64,000 nt of DNA. It comes from Adineta ricciae. Taxonomy: Eukaryota; Rotifera; Eurotatoria; Adinetida; Adinetidae. The stretch spans positions 248,001 to 312,000 of the forward strand of contig CAJNOJ010000061.1 of NCBI GenBank assembly GCA_905250025.1. Direction: 5' to 3'. Positions 22,853 to 39,389 of the stretch are shown here, one piece after another (position 1 is the stretch's first letter; every line of letters starts with the position of its first letter). The notes beneath the pieces were generated by a model. That model was not told where the DNA came from. It searched no databases and saw nothing but the letters and a program-made list of their open reading frames with translations. Both the position numbers and the translations under genes were made by a program.

Positions 22853-23935
22853 ATGGAACAGTCATTGGATATTATCTTTGATCTATGCTTTGGATCATCT
22901 GGAAAAGGACTCATTGGTGGATACTTGGCTACAAAAAATAAATATCATTTTGCCATTGAAAGCTATGGGGTACAAGCAGGCCATACTGTTATAAAAGAGG
23001 ATGGCACGAGATATATTGTACAACAATTACCACAGGCTTTAATCAATAACGATACACGATTGTATATTGGCGCTGGAGCTGTCATTGATCTAGAACAGCT
23101 TCAGAATGAAGTGGATCAATATCTTGGAGGAAAAGAATCTGCAAAAAATCGGCTTTTCATTCATCCAAGAGCATCAGTAATTCAGCAGCGACATCGTGAT
23201 TGGGAAAAAGAGATAATACGATCCGGTAGTACATTTAAAGGTGTTGGTGCAGCCAGTGCTTTCAAAGTCATGCGACATCCCGATCATAAATTAATGCGTG
23301 ATATCCCGGAATGGTCCGATTTCATGGCCGATACAGCTGAAATGGCATGCGACGATTTACGACAAGGCAAAGCAGGCATCTTAGAAGTAGCACAAGGTTT
23401 TGAATTGGGTATTAACCATGGCTTACAATATCCAAATTGTACAAGCAGAGAATGCTCACCAATGCAAGGGTTATCAGATAATGGTATTCCCATAAAATTC
23501 GTTCGAAACATCTATGGTGTCATTCGAACATATCCGATTCGTATTTCAAACGAAATGGCTAAGGAGGATGGCGGTCAAGCATATTCTGGCGATGGTGGAA
23601 TAGAACTCACATGGGAAGAAGTAGAAAAACGGAGTGGTGCACATCCAGGCACATTTTCTTCGAAAGAATATTCCACGGTTACAAAAAAGCTTCGACGTGT
23701 GTTCGAATTAGATATAAACCGAATCAAACGTGCAGTCAAATTGACGGGTGTTACAAAATTGGCTGTCAATTTCATACAGTACATAAATTATCAAGATGCT
23801 GGCATTACCGAATACGACAAGCTCTCTGATAAATCCAAAACGTTCATCGAAATGGTCGAAAAAGCAACATGTGTTCCAGTAATATTGATTGGCACAGGTG
23901 CAAGAAATGATCAAGTCATAGATAGAACAATTTGA
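22853..23935 (+). CDS. PurZ-like short adenylosuccinate synthetase family protein
   Basis: A single uninterrupted exon of 360 codons with no introns, although most neighbours are split every 100-300 bp. PurA enzymes join Asp to IMP using GTP; phage PurZ joins Asp to dGMP, leading to 2-aminoadenine (Z). Family marks: P-loop FGSSGKG (residues 13-19, canonical WGDEGKG), QAGHTV (41-46, with the catalytic His 44), STFKGVGAASAF (126-137), LEVAQGFELGINHG (177-190), YPNCTSRE, GVIRTYPIR (222-230), ELTWEEVEKRSG (251-262), STVTKKLRRVFELD (274-287) and a C-terminal GITEYDKLSDKSKTFIE. The Asp of WGDEGKG, a catalytic base in PurA, is Ser 15. At 360 aa it is far shorter than animal ADSS (about 430-460) and matches the archaeal/phage short class. 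AATAAA is 79 bp past the stop, at 24014-24019. Start chosen because the P-loop then falls at the usual distance from the N-terminus. Likely horizontally acquired (inference). Substrate is unproven: it could also be a diverged archaeal-type PurA. Confidence 0.88.
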   Translation: MEQSLDIIFDLCFGSSGKGLIGGYLATKNKYHFAIESYGVQAGHTVIKEDGTRYIVQQLPQALINNDTRLYIGAGAVIDLEQLQNEVDQYLGGKESAKNRLFIHPRASVIQQRHRDWEKEIIRSGSTFKGVGAASAFKVMRHPDHKLMRDIPEWSDFMADTAEMACDDLRQGKAGILEVAQGFELGINHGLQYPNCTSRECSPMQGLSDNGIPIKFVRNIYGVIRTYPIRISNEMAKEDGGQAYSGDGGIELTWEEVEKRSGAHPGTFSSKEYSTVTKKLRRVFELDINRIKRAVKLTGVTKLAVNFIQYINYQDAGITEYDKLSDKSKTFIEMVEKATCVPVILIGTGARNDQVIDRTI

Positions 23936-24376
23936 AAAGTTTATTCACTTCGAATTTGACCATTGTTCACGATAAACTGTATAATTCTTATATTTTTTCT
24001 CGTGAATAGTTATAATAAATACACAATAATCCTGACAACGCTATGAGAGCAAACGAATCCGTAATAGATAAGAATCGCCTGAGTTGCCTACAGCTTCGCA
24101 CGTTGTTCCTATTTTTATATCTGTTCAATAAATTAATTCAAATAAAATCAGTCTTTTCTCAGCCATCTAGACATAGTCGTACAAATTTGAACGCCTGTAC
24201 TTTTCCACTAGATGTCTATGGATGACAATGTACGTTAATATACCAAATGAATTCGACTCTTCTTCTCTTCTTTTTTCGTTCTCCTTCGCCTTCTGTACAC
24301 TATTCACCAAATAGACTTAAAACCATTCCTATATAAATTTTCATAATAAATATTTCTTTTTGTCTCTTATATCACA
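23936..24376. other. 3' UTR and promoter gap
   Basis: Contains the poly(A) signal AATAAA at 24014-24019 for the PurZ-like gene and a second AATAAA around 24126. The rest is AT-rich promoter-like sequence for the next gene. Confidence 0.5.
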
Positions 24377-25257
24377 ATGGCTCATCATCTGAAACGGTTA
24401 CGGCATGATAATCGAAATTCTGATCCACATGATTTCTCTCATAATCACGATAGTCGTTCACGTTTACCAAATGATGAACAAATTCGTGAATCAATGCAAA
24501 ATTTCACTGTTACAGCTAGTAGTAATACCAAACAATCACGACCAGTACGTAATTTTGAGACAATTTTCTCTTCACTATTCTTACGATTTTAGTTCAAGCC
24601 AGGACCACAACGAGCACGACGTGGCGGTGCACGCGCACACGATCGTCGTTGGCACTCCTCATTATCATTACCAAAACGAGCAATCAATTATGATTTAGCC
24701 GAAAGCTTTCTTGATCATTCCACCAATCCATTATCGTCAAATTTATATAAAGTCAAATTCAAACATTCGACTAAACAATGGCCAAATGGCCGTTTTATCA
24801 ACTATAAAGAAAAACTTGATAAATTGGATGGAAATCCAAGTGACGTAGTATGTACACGAACGTTTTCAGTCGTTGCGAAAAGAAAAAAACTTGCCGAAAC
24901 CAACCAAATCGCCCCGACGACATCGCTATTATCTCTGATTGATCCCGTTACACAAGAAGAAAAGAAGAAACAGGTTACTAAACAATCAACTGTCTACGCC
25001 AACCTATTTGGTGGCGGACGAATCCCTAAAGTAAGTTCTCGTCCTCAATACCGAATGATTAGTCTTCATTTATAAAGTACGAGAGGTTAAAAATATACAC
25101 TTCTAAACTCCAGACATAACGCCAAATGCTATCATTTTCATCTTCATAGTTATCGACTACCAATCAAGTAAAAAAGGCTACATCCATGATTAATCCAACT
25201 CCATCATCGATCGCAATCTCATTACTTGACGAAAACTTCAAAGGTCAGCAATCGTAA
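24377..25257 (+). CDS. Unrecognised basic 237-aa protein
   Basis: Three exons, 24377-24544, 24593-25030 and 25150-25257, all phase 0, with GTACGT..TTTTAG and GTAAGT..CATAG introns; they sum to 237 aa. I do not recognise it. The N-terminus is rich in His, Asp, Arg and Ser (MAHHLKRLRHDNRNSDPHDF). The second exon starts with an Arg/Gly-rich segment (GPQRARRGGARAHDRRW) followed by a more ordered part: AINYDLAESFLDHSTN, KVKFKHSTKQWPNGRFINYK, then a Lys-rich TQEEKKKQVTKQSTVYANLF. No signal peptide or membrane segment. The Arg/Gly run suggests nucleic-acid binding, but that is a guess. The clean splice sites and codon continuity argue that it is a real gene. Confidence 0.65.
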
Positions 25258-30237
<4,980 letters not shown>

Positions 30238-31152
30238 TCGCTCATATTTATATACATGCACATTTTGTTTTTTTCTCGTGTGAGTCAAAGGAAAAAAGGG
30301 AGGGAGAGAGAAATAAAAAGAACAAAGAAACCATTCAACACAGATTCTCTTTCAACAATAATCGTGTTGATCGATTATACTTCGTTTTGATTCTTCTTCA
30401 TTTTTTTTGTTCTTCTTTTAATTTATTGTCATACTGTTGGTTTTCTTTTTCTCTATTGCGTTATGCTCGCAGTGATCTTTACTTCTCACGATAGACAACA
30501 GTTTTTCATGTTTTTCCTCTCTCCTTTCGTACGCACATTCATATCTCTAACGATTGAATATGTGAGAATTTGAAGACTGCCGCGACGATTCTTAGCGCGC
30601 ACACACACACTCTCTCTCTCATTCTTTTGTTCGTTTCTTTTTGTATTTCATTGTACATAAGGATTATTACTGATTTAACACATTGTTTATCATTCGAATA
30701 TTTATATATACATACATATTCTAACGAAAAACTATGTAAGGGATATTATTACAATACTAAATTCATCGATGCAAGATTCTTCCGTATAGAAATAAAACAA
30801 ACGCAAAATGCGCTCTCATGTATCTCTCTCTCTCTCTCTCTTTCTCGACATGTGTGTGTGTGTAGTTTAGTGTGGGAAAAATAACGACCTTGAAGGTGGA
30901 TGATGATCGATTGTATACGCTTTTATTTCAGTTTTTCTTCTTCTCTCTTTTTGTCTCTCTTTCTCTCATACACGTGTTTGTATAGTTTTGTATGACGCTT
31001 TCGAAGTGCGTGTGTGTGTGTGTATAAACAAAGAATTTTGAATACAAACGAACAACAGGAACTTATTAAAAATAAGAGAAATTGAAAACAAATGAGTTTT
31101 TTTTCTGTTCTTTCAAGATGAGTTATAGGAATTGATTCGTTCATTTACAAAT
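30238..31152. other. DYRK1 3' flank with microsatellites
   Basis: No gene seen. Contains simple repeats: CA then TC around 30599-30620, (TC)n at 30822-30842, TG around 30850-30862 and (TG)n at 31009-31023. Confidence 0.6.
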
Positions 31153-34100
31153 ATGTTTCTACTAATTATACTACTCAGCTATCTCCTGGGATGTGCGTCG
31201 ACCATCGCTTTACTACTCTATTTATACACACGTTACGTAGTCTATACGCCAGTAGCTATAAACGAACATCAAGAAGATCAATATGAATCCTTCAAACCAT
31301 TACCTGAAGTGAGTCAAATATCCTACATTAAGATAAATTCATGTCTTTCTGTATTTGCCTTTAGAATGGAGGGGAAAAGAATTCGGCTGTTGAAGCAATT
31401 AACTACCTCTTCCAATTTCTATTTCAAGAATTAAAAGATAGTTCGAGATTACGACGTTATTTAATGCACAAATTAAACACTGAATTCAAAGAATTGAAGA
31501 ATGGTCGAACAGGAAAGATTTTCCTGCAAAATATTGTTGTATGTCTTTTCATGCGAGCAAAATCTCATCTAACTCAACTTGTCCGATTTAGATTCAAGCG
31601 TTTTCCATTGGTAAGGAATGTCCCGTATTCAGCGATATTCATCTTGAACATCAAGAACGCGACGAACGCAACTTAATCAAAGTAATTGATAGCATGCTGT
31701 ACATCACACATAGGAACATTCTACATTTAGGGATTCGTCGCGAATTTAGATGCCGATTATAAAGATGGATTTTCAGTCGAACTTGAAATCACATTGTTAT
31801 TTGGTCATAAATGTCGGCTGTTTGTGAAAGTTAAACGAATTCAAGGCAATCTACGATTAGAATTTCGTCGTGAACCGTTTTGTCATTGGCTATGCGTATT
31901 TCAAAAAGAACCATTGATAGATTTTGAAGTGAAATCCTATGTAGGTTCGGGTGAAAGTCCTCAATTAGCACAAATTATCACCCAACAGCTGCGTCGTGCT
32001 ATTAAACGAAAGCAAACATGGCCAAGTTATAAGATTCGCTTGCAACCATTTTTTCCTACTTCGAAAATCCCAGAACCAACAGAAGTTCTGACTCCAAGTG
32101 GTAAAAATATTATTCCTGGCACATTTGATGTTCTCATTAAGTATTGTGATCGTCTTTCAATTCCACTGGCTATATTTGATAAGCAAAAAGCATCGTCGGT
32201 GTTCGTCTTTTTGACAATTAGTGTTAATGATGATATGTGTGCTGATTACTTACATATCAAACGGGAGCAATGGCCTACGAAAGAAATTCTCTTGAAACGT
32301 AATGTTCATAAATTAATTTTCAAGGAAGTGAGTTATATGGATCGAACAGAGCTATTAATCGAAGATATCGATCCATTACCAGTCGGAATCGAAAATGAAT
32401 CAGCATTCAAAGCAGCATTACACGATAAAAATGTTTTCTTACTTAAAATCCAAGATCAAGACGCAGCAACAAGCAAACAGGTCAATCGTCTTTTAAAATA
32501 CAAGTCAGCTGTTCCAGTAGCTCATGATGGAACTGCAGCAGCAGCAGCAGCAGCAGCAACGACAACCACTCTAAATAATACTGATGAAGATAAGATAAAG
32601 ATTGTTGTCGGTATGCCTGTCTTACATAGTGTTCGTGTACAACGTGCCGCGGATTCACCTACAACACCAGAAGGAGAAAAACTAGTAAAAGTTCTTTAAT
32701 AAACAATGATCTCTACTGAAACGATTTATTTCTTAGAATGCCACTTCTCCGACATTGTCAACACGGTCCGATCATTCGACAACTGCTTCATTATCACCAA
32801 GTACTACTGTTCGACAACGACTGGTACCACCACCAGGTTTTTATTCCTTACTATATCAAATCGCTCTTTTCTCTAATGAAAATTTTTTTTTTTATTATAG
32901 TCAAATTTGATAAAGCAGCTAGTTCAATCGGTTTAACAACTAAACAAGTCGATGTAGACGAGGAAGATACACAAAGTATAAATACAATAGACAGTTCTTC
33001 CAAAGTGCTAGACGAACATCCAGTGAAAAAACCGAAACAAGCAGTAAATTCAGATTTATTTGTTGAGATTATTCCTTACAACTATTCGACTTCTAGAAAA
33101 CATCGGGACATGATATTGTTTTAATAATGATGAACACTGATCTATTACAAAAGTTTCACGCTGAGCCAGTGGCACCACGAAAATCAGAGCCAGTTCGTTC
33201 TTCATTGCTGACTAGCAAAACGAAATAAACGATTTCTCTTTAGTATATTGAATTCAATCATCTGTTTAACTTTCATGTGAAAGAAAATGAACGTTTCCTC
33301 AATGTTTGCTTATGGTGTAAACCACCACTTAATTGTGACGTTCAAGACCCTGGAAAGAAACTCATCCTACTCGGTTATGTAAGGAAAAATTGACTATCAA
33401 ATCCCAATATATGATTTGATATATTCTGATCTAGGCTACGGTTGCTTTATCAGAGATTGTACTTGATGCTCATATGAGTTACAAACATGAAACACAAATG
33501 ACAGTGAATTTCCGATCACCATATGCACCCAAACCGAATCTGTAAGTATGATTTCTTTGATGAATCGACTTTCATTTACATGTGTGTTTGTGCAATTATC
33601 GACATTCGTATCTACATAGAAATGCTTGTTTGACAGAGGAAGAAAGGTAAAATTTATGATCTAGTAAACATATGCATGAGAAAAAATTCTACTCACCTAA
33701 ACTAATATTTTCGTTGTTCAATTGAATAGATTTCTAGAAGATATTCTATTCGCCTATTTTAGTAAAAAACGAATGGAATTAAGTACACACAAAGGTTATG
33801 ACGAGAACTTGGCGAATGGTTTCGTGACAATAAACATCAAACACTGGCCGGAAATCGAAGCGAATTTGAATCCTCAAGAGAAGAAAGAACAATTTATTGC
33901 GAATAGTCCCATCTTAAACGATATATGTACAGAACTGAAAGAGAAAGAAAGAAAACAAGATCAGTTGAAATATATCAATGCAATCAATGAACAACACGAA
34001 CTACCACCACGAAAGTAATTTGAGAGGAAATTTATACTGACTAATTCCTGCTGAAAAGTTGATAGTACTGACACTCATGAAGAGGCAGATGATTCGTATT

Positions 34101-36014
34101 CTCACTTCAGATAACATATAGAAACATTTCATTCAACTGTTTTCTCTGTTTAGACCAACTGATCATATATTCGAAGATAAAACATTTACATTGGCTATTC
34201 ATTGTGATTATTGTACCAAAAAGATATGGATGAAATCTGGTCGCCATTGTCGAGATTGTTTAATAAACATTCACAAAAAATGTGAAGACAGATGTAATGT
34301 CGAGAATCCATGTCCACATGTACCAGTTCCTGCAAAATCTATTCAAATTTCTTCACCCGCTGATGATGATTCGAAGAGCATACTGAATATCGAATTGCCC
34401 GATGCAAATACAGCGAATTCGACTGTCACTACTCCTGTTGGAGATAATATTGACTCGGTGGTAGTCAGAAACAACTTTGAACCAATCTCAGTTCCAGACA
34501 CAGCGATGAATAATCGAACAACAGCACTTGCTACGCCACCAACAACCGTACATCGTCTTTCAACAAAAGCCGTCGCTGCCTTTTCTGTCATTGATTCTAC
34601 TGCGCGTCGATCAATCCGTGGTGCATTTGGAAATAAAAATCTCAATAATCCAGCAGCAAGTACAAGTCCAAGTCTTTCAGCAACGTCCGAACTGTCGAAA
34701 AGCGATGAATCATTAAGCAATGCATCAACAATATCGGGATCATCATCGATCAAAATATCCGCAGCAATTCCACCTGCTCAGACATCGTCAAAGCTCGCAA
34801 ATGCCGCTTCGTCCGCATATAGTAGACTTCGAGAGTTCAAATCAAGACGACTACCTGCCGCCACCGTTGCTGCTGCTACTACGGTCGAAACGCCTCCCAC
34901 TAAAAAGACTTCTACATCGTCGGGTTCAAGTAAGATTACAAAAAACAAATACCAGATCGTATCCAAATGAACTCGTTCTACTTTAGTGCATAGCGAAATC
35001 GTTCCCGAAGTAGATATGCGTGAAGTCATTTCAGTAAGTCAAATCGATGAAATAATGATGCTTGATTGTCTAAGAAAACATGATCTGTTTATCTTCTTTA
35101 GAAAATCTTGTCAGATGAAAGCAATGACGTTAAAGCTCTAGAACCTCTACTACACGAAAGAGATATCGATGATGCGGCTTTGTACGCAAAGGCACGCGAA
35201 TTTGGGCCAGAACTGTTTCCTGAATATACCCTCGAAGAGCGAAAAGGAAAACTTGAAGACGAAGTTAGTTATTCGGAGATGGACACTAGCGAGTTATCTC
35301 TTGAACGATACTTTTAGATATCGCGTTTGCGGCAGGAAATCGATTTGCAATATCAAGTGCGAGACGACATGGTAAAAGAATATGAAAATGGCAACACCGA
35401 TGAAAACGAAAAGCGTAAACTTCGTGAAAGAATTCTAAATATCGATGAAAAAGCGCAAGCATTAGGTACGTATCATCAGCAGCTGCATAAAGTTTCCGAA
35501 AAACAAGAGCGTATCTTTTTATTAGTTATAAAAATAATTTAGTTGATCACACGAAAAGAGATTTCCGACTGTCTTTGTACTTCAAATATGAATTTAGATC
35601 CTTTCGAATGTTTAAAGAAGGTAATCACTCTACTAATAGCGGTGATGTATCACTAGTCTTTCTTCACATAAGAGTCGATGATAAAATCATGAGAGATGGG
35701 AGCTACATGCTTAACTCATTTAGATCAGTTTTCCTTCTCGATTCGAATTCAAAAATGAATTTCTGATTTCTTTCCTAGGTGCATTGACTATTCTGAACTG
35801 TTACGGTAAATCTTCATTATTCTTTGTCTAAAAAATTTGATTGAATATTTTCTTAGGCCTTAAACATTGTCGAGCGCAAATAGAGGCTAAAAACGATGTT
35901 TCTAAACAATTGATAGATGAAGCATTCAATGAAGAAGATACCAATGACTTCGATACCTTCCATGATGATGATGATGACGATGATGATGATGCTGATGACA
36001 TTGAACAATCGTGA
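31153..36014 (+). CDS. PDZD8: PDZD8-like ER lipid-transfer/tether protein
   Basis: Multi-exon gene ending at 36012-36014. PDZD8 sits in the ER membrane and tethers it to mitochondria and late endosomes while its SMP domain moves lipids. First exon: membrane anchor MFLLIILLSYLLGCASTIAL with a short tail ending KPLPE. SMP domain: AINYLFQFLFQELKDSSRLR, FKELKNGRTGKIFLQNIVIQ, FSVELEITLLFGHKCRLFVK, FCHWLCVFQKEPLIDFEVKS, then LRRAIKRKQTWPSYKIRLQP (human PDZD8: KKIIKRKHTLPNYKIRFKPF). After this come C2-like segments (ending FNFHVKENERFLNVCLWCK and KLILLGYATVALSEIVLDA). Next is a C1 zinc domain at about 34180-34315 (HCDYC, CRDCLINIHKKCEDRC, C), a Ser/Thr/Ala-rich linker with a short Ala run near 32540, and a coiled coil (RQEIDLQYQVRDDMVKEYEN). 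It ends in an Asp run encoded by GATGATGAT (35960-36000). I cannot find the PDZ domain. Exon joins near 33115-33240 are uncertain. Confidence 0.88.
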
Positions 36015-36534
36015 TTCCCTTCAATTCTATTATCAGTATCGCAAAACAGTACATAAATCTCTTTTAAAACGAACATTTCCCATGTGCAATAGACACCAAA
36101 CAAAAAAAGAAGGCATCAATCAATGAAATTTTTAAGCAATATCATTGTTACATGTGTATTCAAATTCATTCACACGTTTTTCTTTCCTTTTACTTAAATA
36201 TCCTTGTTTTATAGTCATGCTAAACGGTCCTACTAATCCTATGTTACATTTCTCTCTCATTTTGTTTATTATTCTGTGTATTGTACGATTCGTATTCTCT
36301 ATTTTTATAAAAAAACAACCCGCTAAGCAACACATGGTTTCTCTCTCCCCTGGATTCTCACTCCAATATTGAATAATTTGTATCTTTTTTTGTCATTTGT
36401 CAAAACTAATGCAACATTTCATTTCAATAATATATACACAAGCTTGATGATCTATGTTTTCTTTTTGGGAGGGCGGCCAGAGGCTTTATATGTGCATTCC
36501 TCGCATAGTTTCGTTTTATTTTCACATATTCTTT
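36015..36534. other. Convergent 3' untranslated regions
   Basis: About 0.5 kb between PDZD8-like and the minus-strand gene. AT-rich, pyrimidine-rich, no gene. The frames at 36145-36372 and 36132-36335 overlap on opposite strands and look random. Confidence 0.5.
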
Positions 36535-39128
36535 CTACGAAATAAAAAGATCATCAAATAAACAGTTAAAATATTGAATAAACATAGACCAAAGTGAATG
36601 AATGAGTAACGACGGTTCCCTGTCTCGTAATAATGGCAAATAGTCGAGAATGATCTGTACATTGTCTTCTTGATATCGATACAAACAATCGAGTGTTAGT
36701 GTCTTTTGTGTTTTCATCGATAGATTTGTATCTAATTGTCGTTTGTATGTTTTAATTCCGCGAGATAATTGTTTAATAACTAGTTCATGTGTGTCGAGGA
36801 TCGTTTCGATTGAATTCGTTTTTGATGATGTACAAGCAAGGAGATATTGTAAAAAGTTCGTTTGAAATTGTATTAAATAAAGTAATTGATAGAGATATAA
36901 CGACGACGACGGTAAAAGATAAATGGAGAAGCTTTTTAAATCTAGATATGTCATTTTAATTGCCACAGTGCTCAACAAAGTGCTGGATAGATCAACTCGA
37001 TAAAGGTTATGATTGGAATTAAAATAATGCGGGATTGATTTGGTTTGTAAACAATTAAAAAGAAAATCAGTAAAAAGATGTGCATGACTGAGTAGATCAC
37101 TGGAAACGAAACAATCAGGTGAATATTGTTCGAAGAAGTAGAAAATGGTATGTTTGAAAATGTCGAATGGAAGTTCGCCATGGGTTTTACCATTTAAGTA
37201 ATTCCACATGATGGAAGCGAAACGAATTTGTTCTTCTGACATGAGACTAATCAGTTCAGCTTCGATGGCGGCGTAGGTGTATGACCAAGTGGTATCTGAC
37301 CCGACAGAGAGTAGTTTTTCACAAGCAAGACATTTGTTCGTTGTCGAAACATCTTCGTCGTTGTTATTATTGATTCGGATAAAACAAGTTTCATTGAATA
37401 GTTTTTCGAGATTCACTGGCCAGACGCGTTGCCGTTGTTCGAACGTTTGACGAATATCTTGTGGCCATGAACGAACGCGAAGAACGAAGTACAGTGTCGT
37501 ATGGCCAATATCGAGATCGTAAGAGTAGGCAAACTTCGAATTATTGATAATCGTTTGTCGAACTTTTGTTGGATGTTTCTGTGAGACGTAACCAAAGATC
37601 GAGTTATTATTCGTTTCGTTGAAACACATTTTAACTAAGTTGTGTGTGGTGTTCACGAGAAGGAATGAGTGTAAACGCTTGTTAAGTTTGGAACCGGAAA
37701 GTAAAGATGAGCAATGATCACATGCAGAGAAAAGTTTCGGTAAACGCGTGACATTATTCGTTGTACATGTGATCGATTGTAGGCCAAGTGAACGTGCATG
37801 CTTTGTTATATAAACAAGTTTTTGCTGTTCATCGAAGATTAAGGACGGTGTATGAAATTTTTTTACATGTCTAAAGAAAAGAAGTGAATAAGACGAGGAA
37901 TGAACATTGAGATGTTTTACTTTAAATATTCACATTCCAGTTCTTTGTGTTCGATTAGAATAACTTTTGAACATTGATGTATACGAATGAATTGCTGCTG
38001 AACAACATTGTCAATAACAGTCTTAAGTGTTTTACAATGACGAGAAACCATATTCTGGTGAAACTCGTTAATAAATAAATCATGAACGGAACGAGATGAG
38101 GATGATAAGGACGAAGGAGGAAGAACAGCAGTGAAGTTTTCTTCAGATGGGCAAAGATACGACAATTGATTATTGAGATAGATTTGTTCAGCATAAGTTA
38201 AGGAACGGGAAGTATTGTGTGTATTGAAAGGATTGGTTTTCGTTGAACGACTGCATGATGCAAATGGTGGGATAGCTGTTGAAGATGATGAGGATGGTGA
38301 TGATGAAAGAATTAAACGATCTTGAGAGGAAAATGGTGTTGTATTACGTGAAAGAGAAGAAAGTGAGGAATCGAACAGAGATGGTGATCGTGATGTGTCA
38401 AGAGTTTCTAAAAGTATGATCATTCAATCGAGGCTTGTATACTTTTTGTAATATAGCTCACCTGTGATGATTTCTTGTGTATCGATCATTGTTTCAGTAT
38501 TTAGTTGTTTGTCTTCGTTGATAATAGTAAAATAATCTTGACTTTTATTTTGTTCATTGTCGGTCCGATGTATTTCAATGTCAATATTCAACTTGGTATT
38601 ATCATGTTTATTGTCATTTTCTTTGTTTAAATCTTTCTTTTTGTTAAACAGGTGTCCCACTGTCATCTCTTGTTCAGTTGTTGTCAATGTAAGTGCTTGA
38701 TTGATGTGATTTTCACCAAAGACTACCATCGCATTGCTCGATTTAATTTTTTTACAACATTCAGAGGACAATTGAACAGGCGACAATGTTGATGATGCAT
38801 GTATCAATGCATAGGGCTCATTAGTCGATGGTGTCATCGTAGCTAAAAGTGAGGGTGTTGAATATTGAATAATCGATTTTCTTTTACTCTCGTCATTATC
38901 ATTGCATGTTACACTCGCTTGTTGTACATCGGAGAAATGAGAAAGAAAAATGGTCTTTCGCTCCGATGAGGTATTTAATATTGACGGGGAGGCTAATACT
39001 AATGACGGAACTTGTTTTGTAGGCCGTTGATCATTACAGTACAATTTTGACGATGTGCCAAGTGTCGCAGACGAATGCCGGCGCTGTTTATCGTATGCAG
39101 CAGATTTTTTGCCGATACAATTACCCAT
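36535..39128 (-). CDS. Mab-21-domain-like protein with N-myristoylation signal
   Basis: Three exons on the minus strand, 39128-38462, 38407-37921 and 37870-36535, joined by GTGAGC..TTTTAG and GTAAAA..CTTTAG introns; they sum exactly in frame to 829 aa. The N-terminus MGNCIGKKSA fits an N-myristoylation site with an adjacent palmitoylatable Cys and basic residues, so membrane anchoring is likely. About 380 residues of Ser/Thr/Asn-rich, probably disordered sequence follow. The C-terminal 430 residues resemble the C-terminal half of Mab-21 proteins: RVRSWPQDIRQTFEQRQRVW then PVNLEKLF (compare WP..A..W..R.R..WP), and WSYTYAAIEAELISLMSEEQ with RFASIMWNYLNGKTHGELPF and FKHTIFYFFEQYSP (compare the Mab-21 'F..AE..LL..L...QR....LK.L' helix pair). 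I see no GS..DxD nucleotidyltransferase motif, so a cGAS-like cyclase role is not supported. ITPRIP-type membrane Mab-21 proteins are the alternative comparison. Confidence 0.7.
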
Positions 39129-39352
39129 GGTATCAATTATTTATAATAACTGAAAAAGAATACGAAATCAAATTGAAAACCTTAGAATATCAATGTAATG
39201 AAAAACGAGTGGAGAACAATGAAAATAAATATAAAAGTAGTATATGCATTCAACACTCTCAAATATGTCGCATGTATGCATGCATAAAAATTATGGTTTC
39301 TCTGTCTCTCTTACACATTTGCTATTTATTTGTACTAACAATAGTATGATAC

Positions 39353-39389
<37 letters not shown>

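Noticed and set aside
23284-23914. Open frames opposite and overlapping the PurZ-like gene
   Set aside because: Shadows of the conserved plus-strand frame.
22853-23935. Possibility that the contig segment is bacterial contamination
   Set aside because: It is flanked within about 1 kb on both sides by intron-bearing genes, has a eukaryotic poly(A) signal and similar AT-rich composition; long reads would still be the decisive test.
34343-35029. Minus-strand and frame-shifted frames over the PDZD8 linker
   Set aside because: Shadows caused by Ser/Thr/Ala-rich coding repeats of the real frame.
36535-39128. Possibility that the Mab-21-like gene is a cGAS-type nucleotidyltransferase
   Set aside because: No GS motif or paired acidic residues seen; only the C-terminal Mab-21 half is recognisable.
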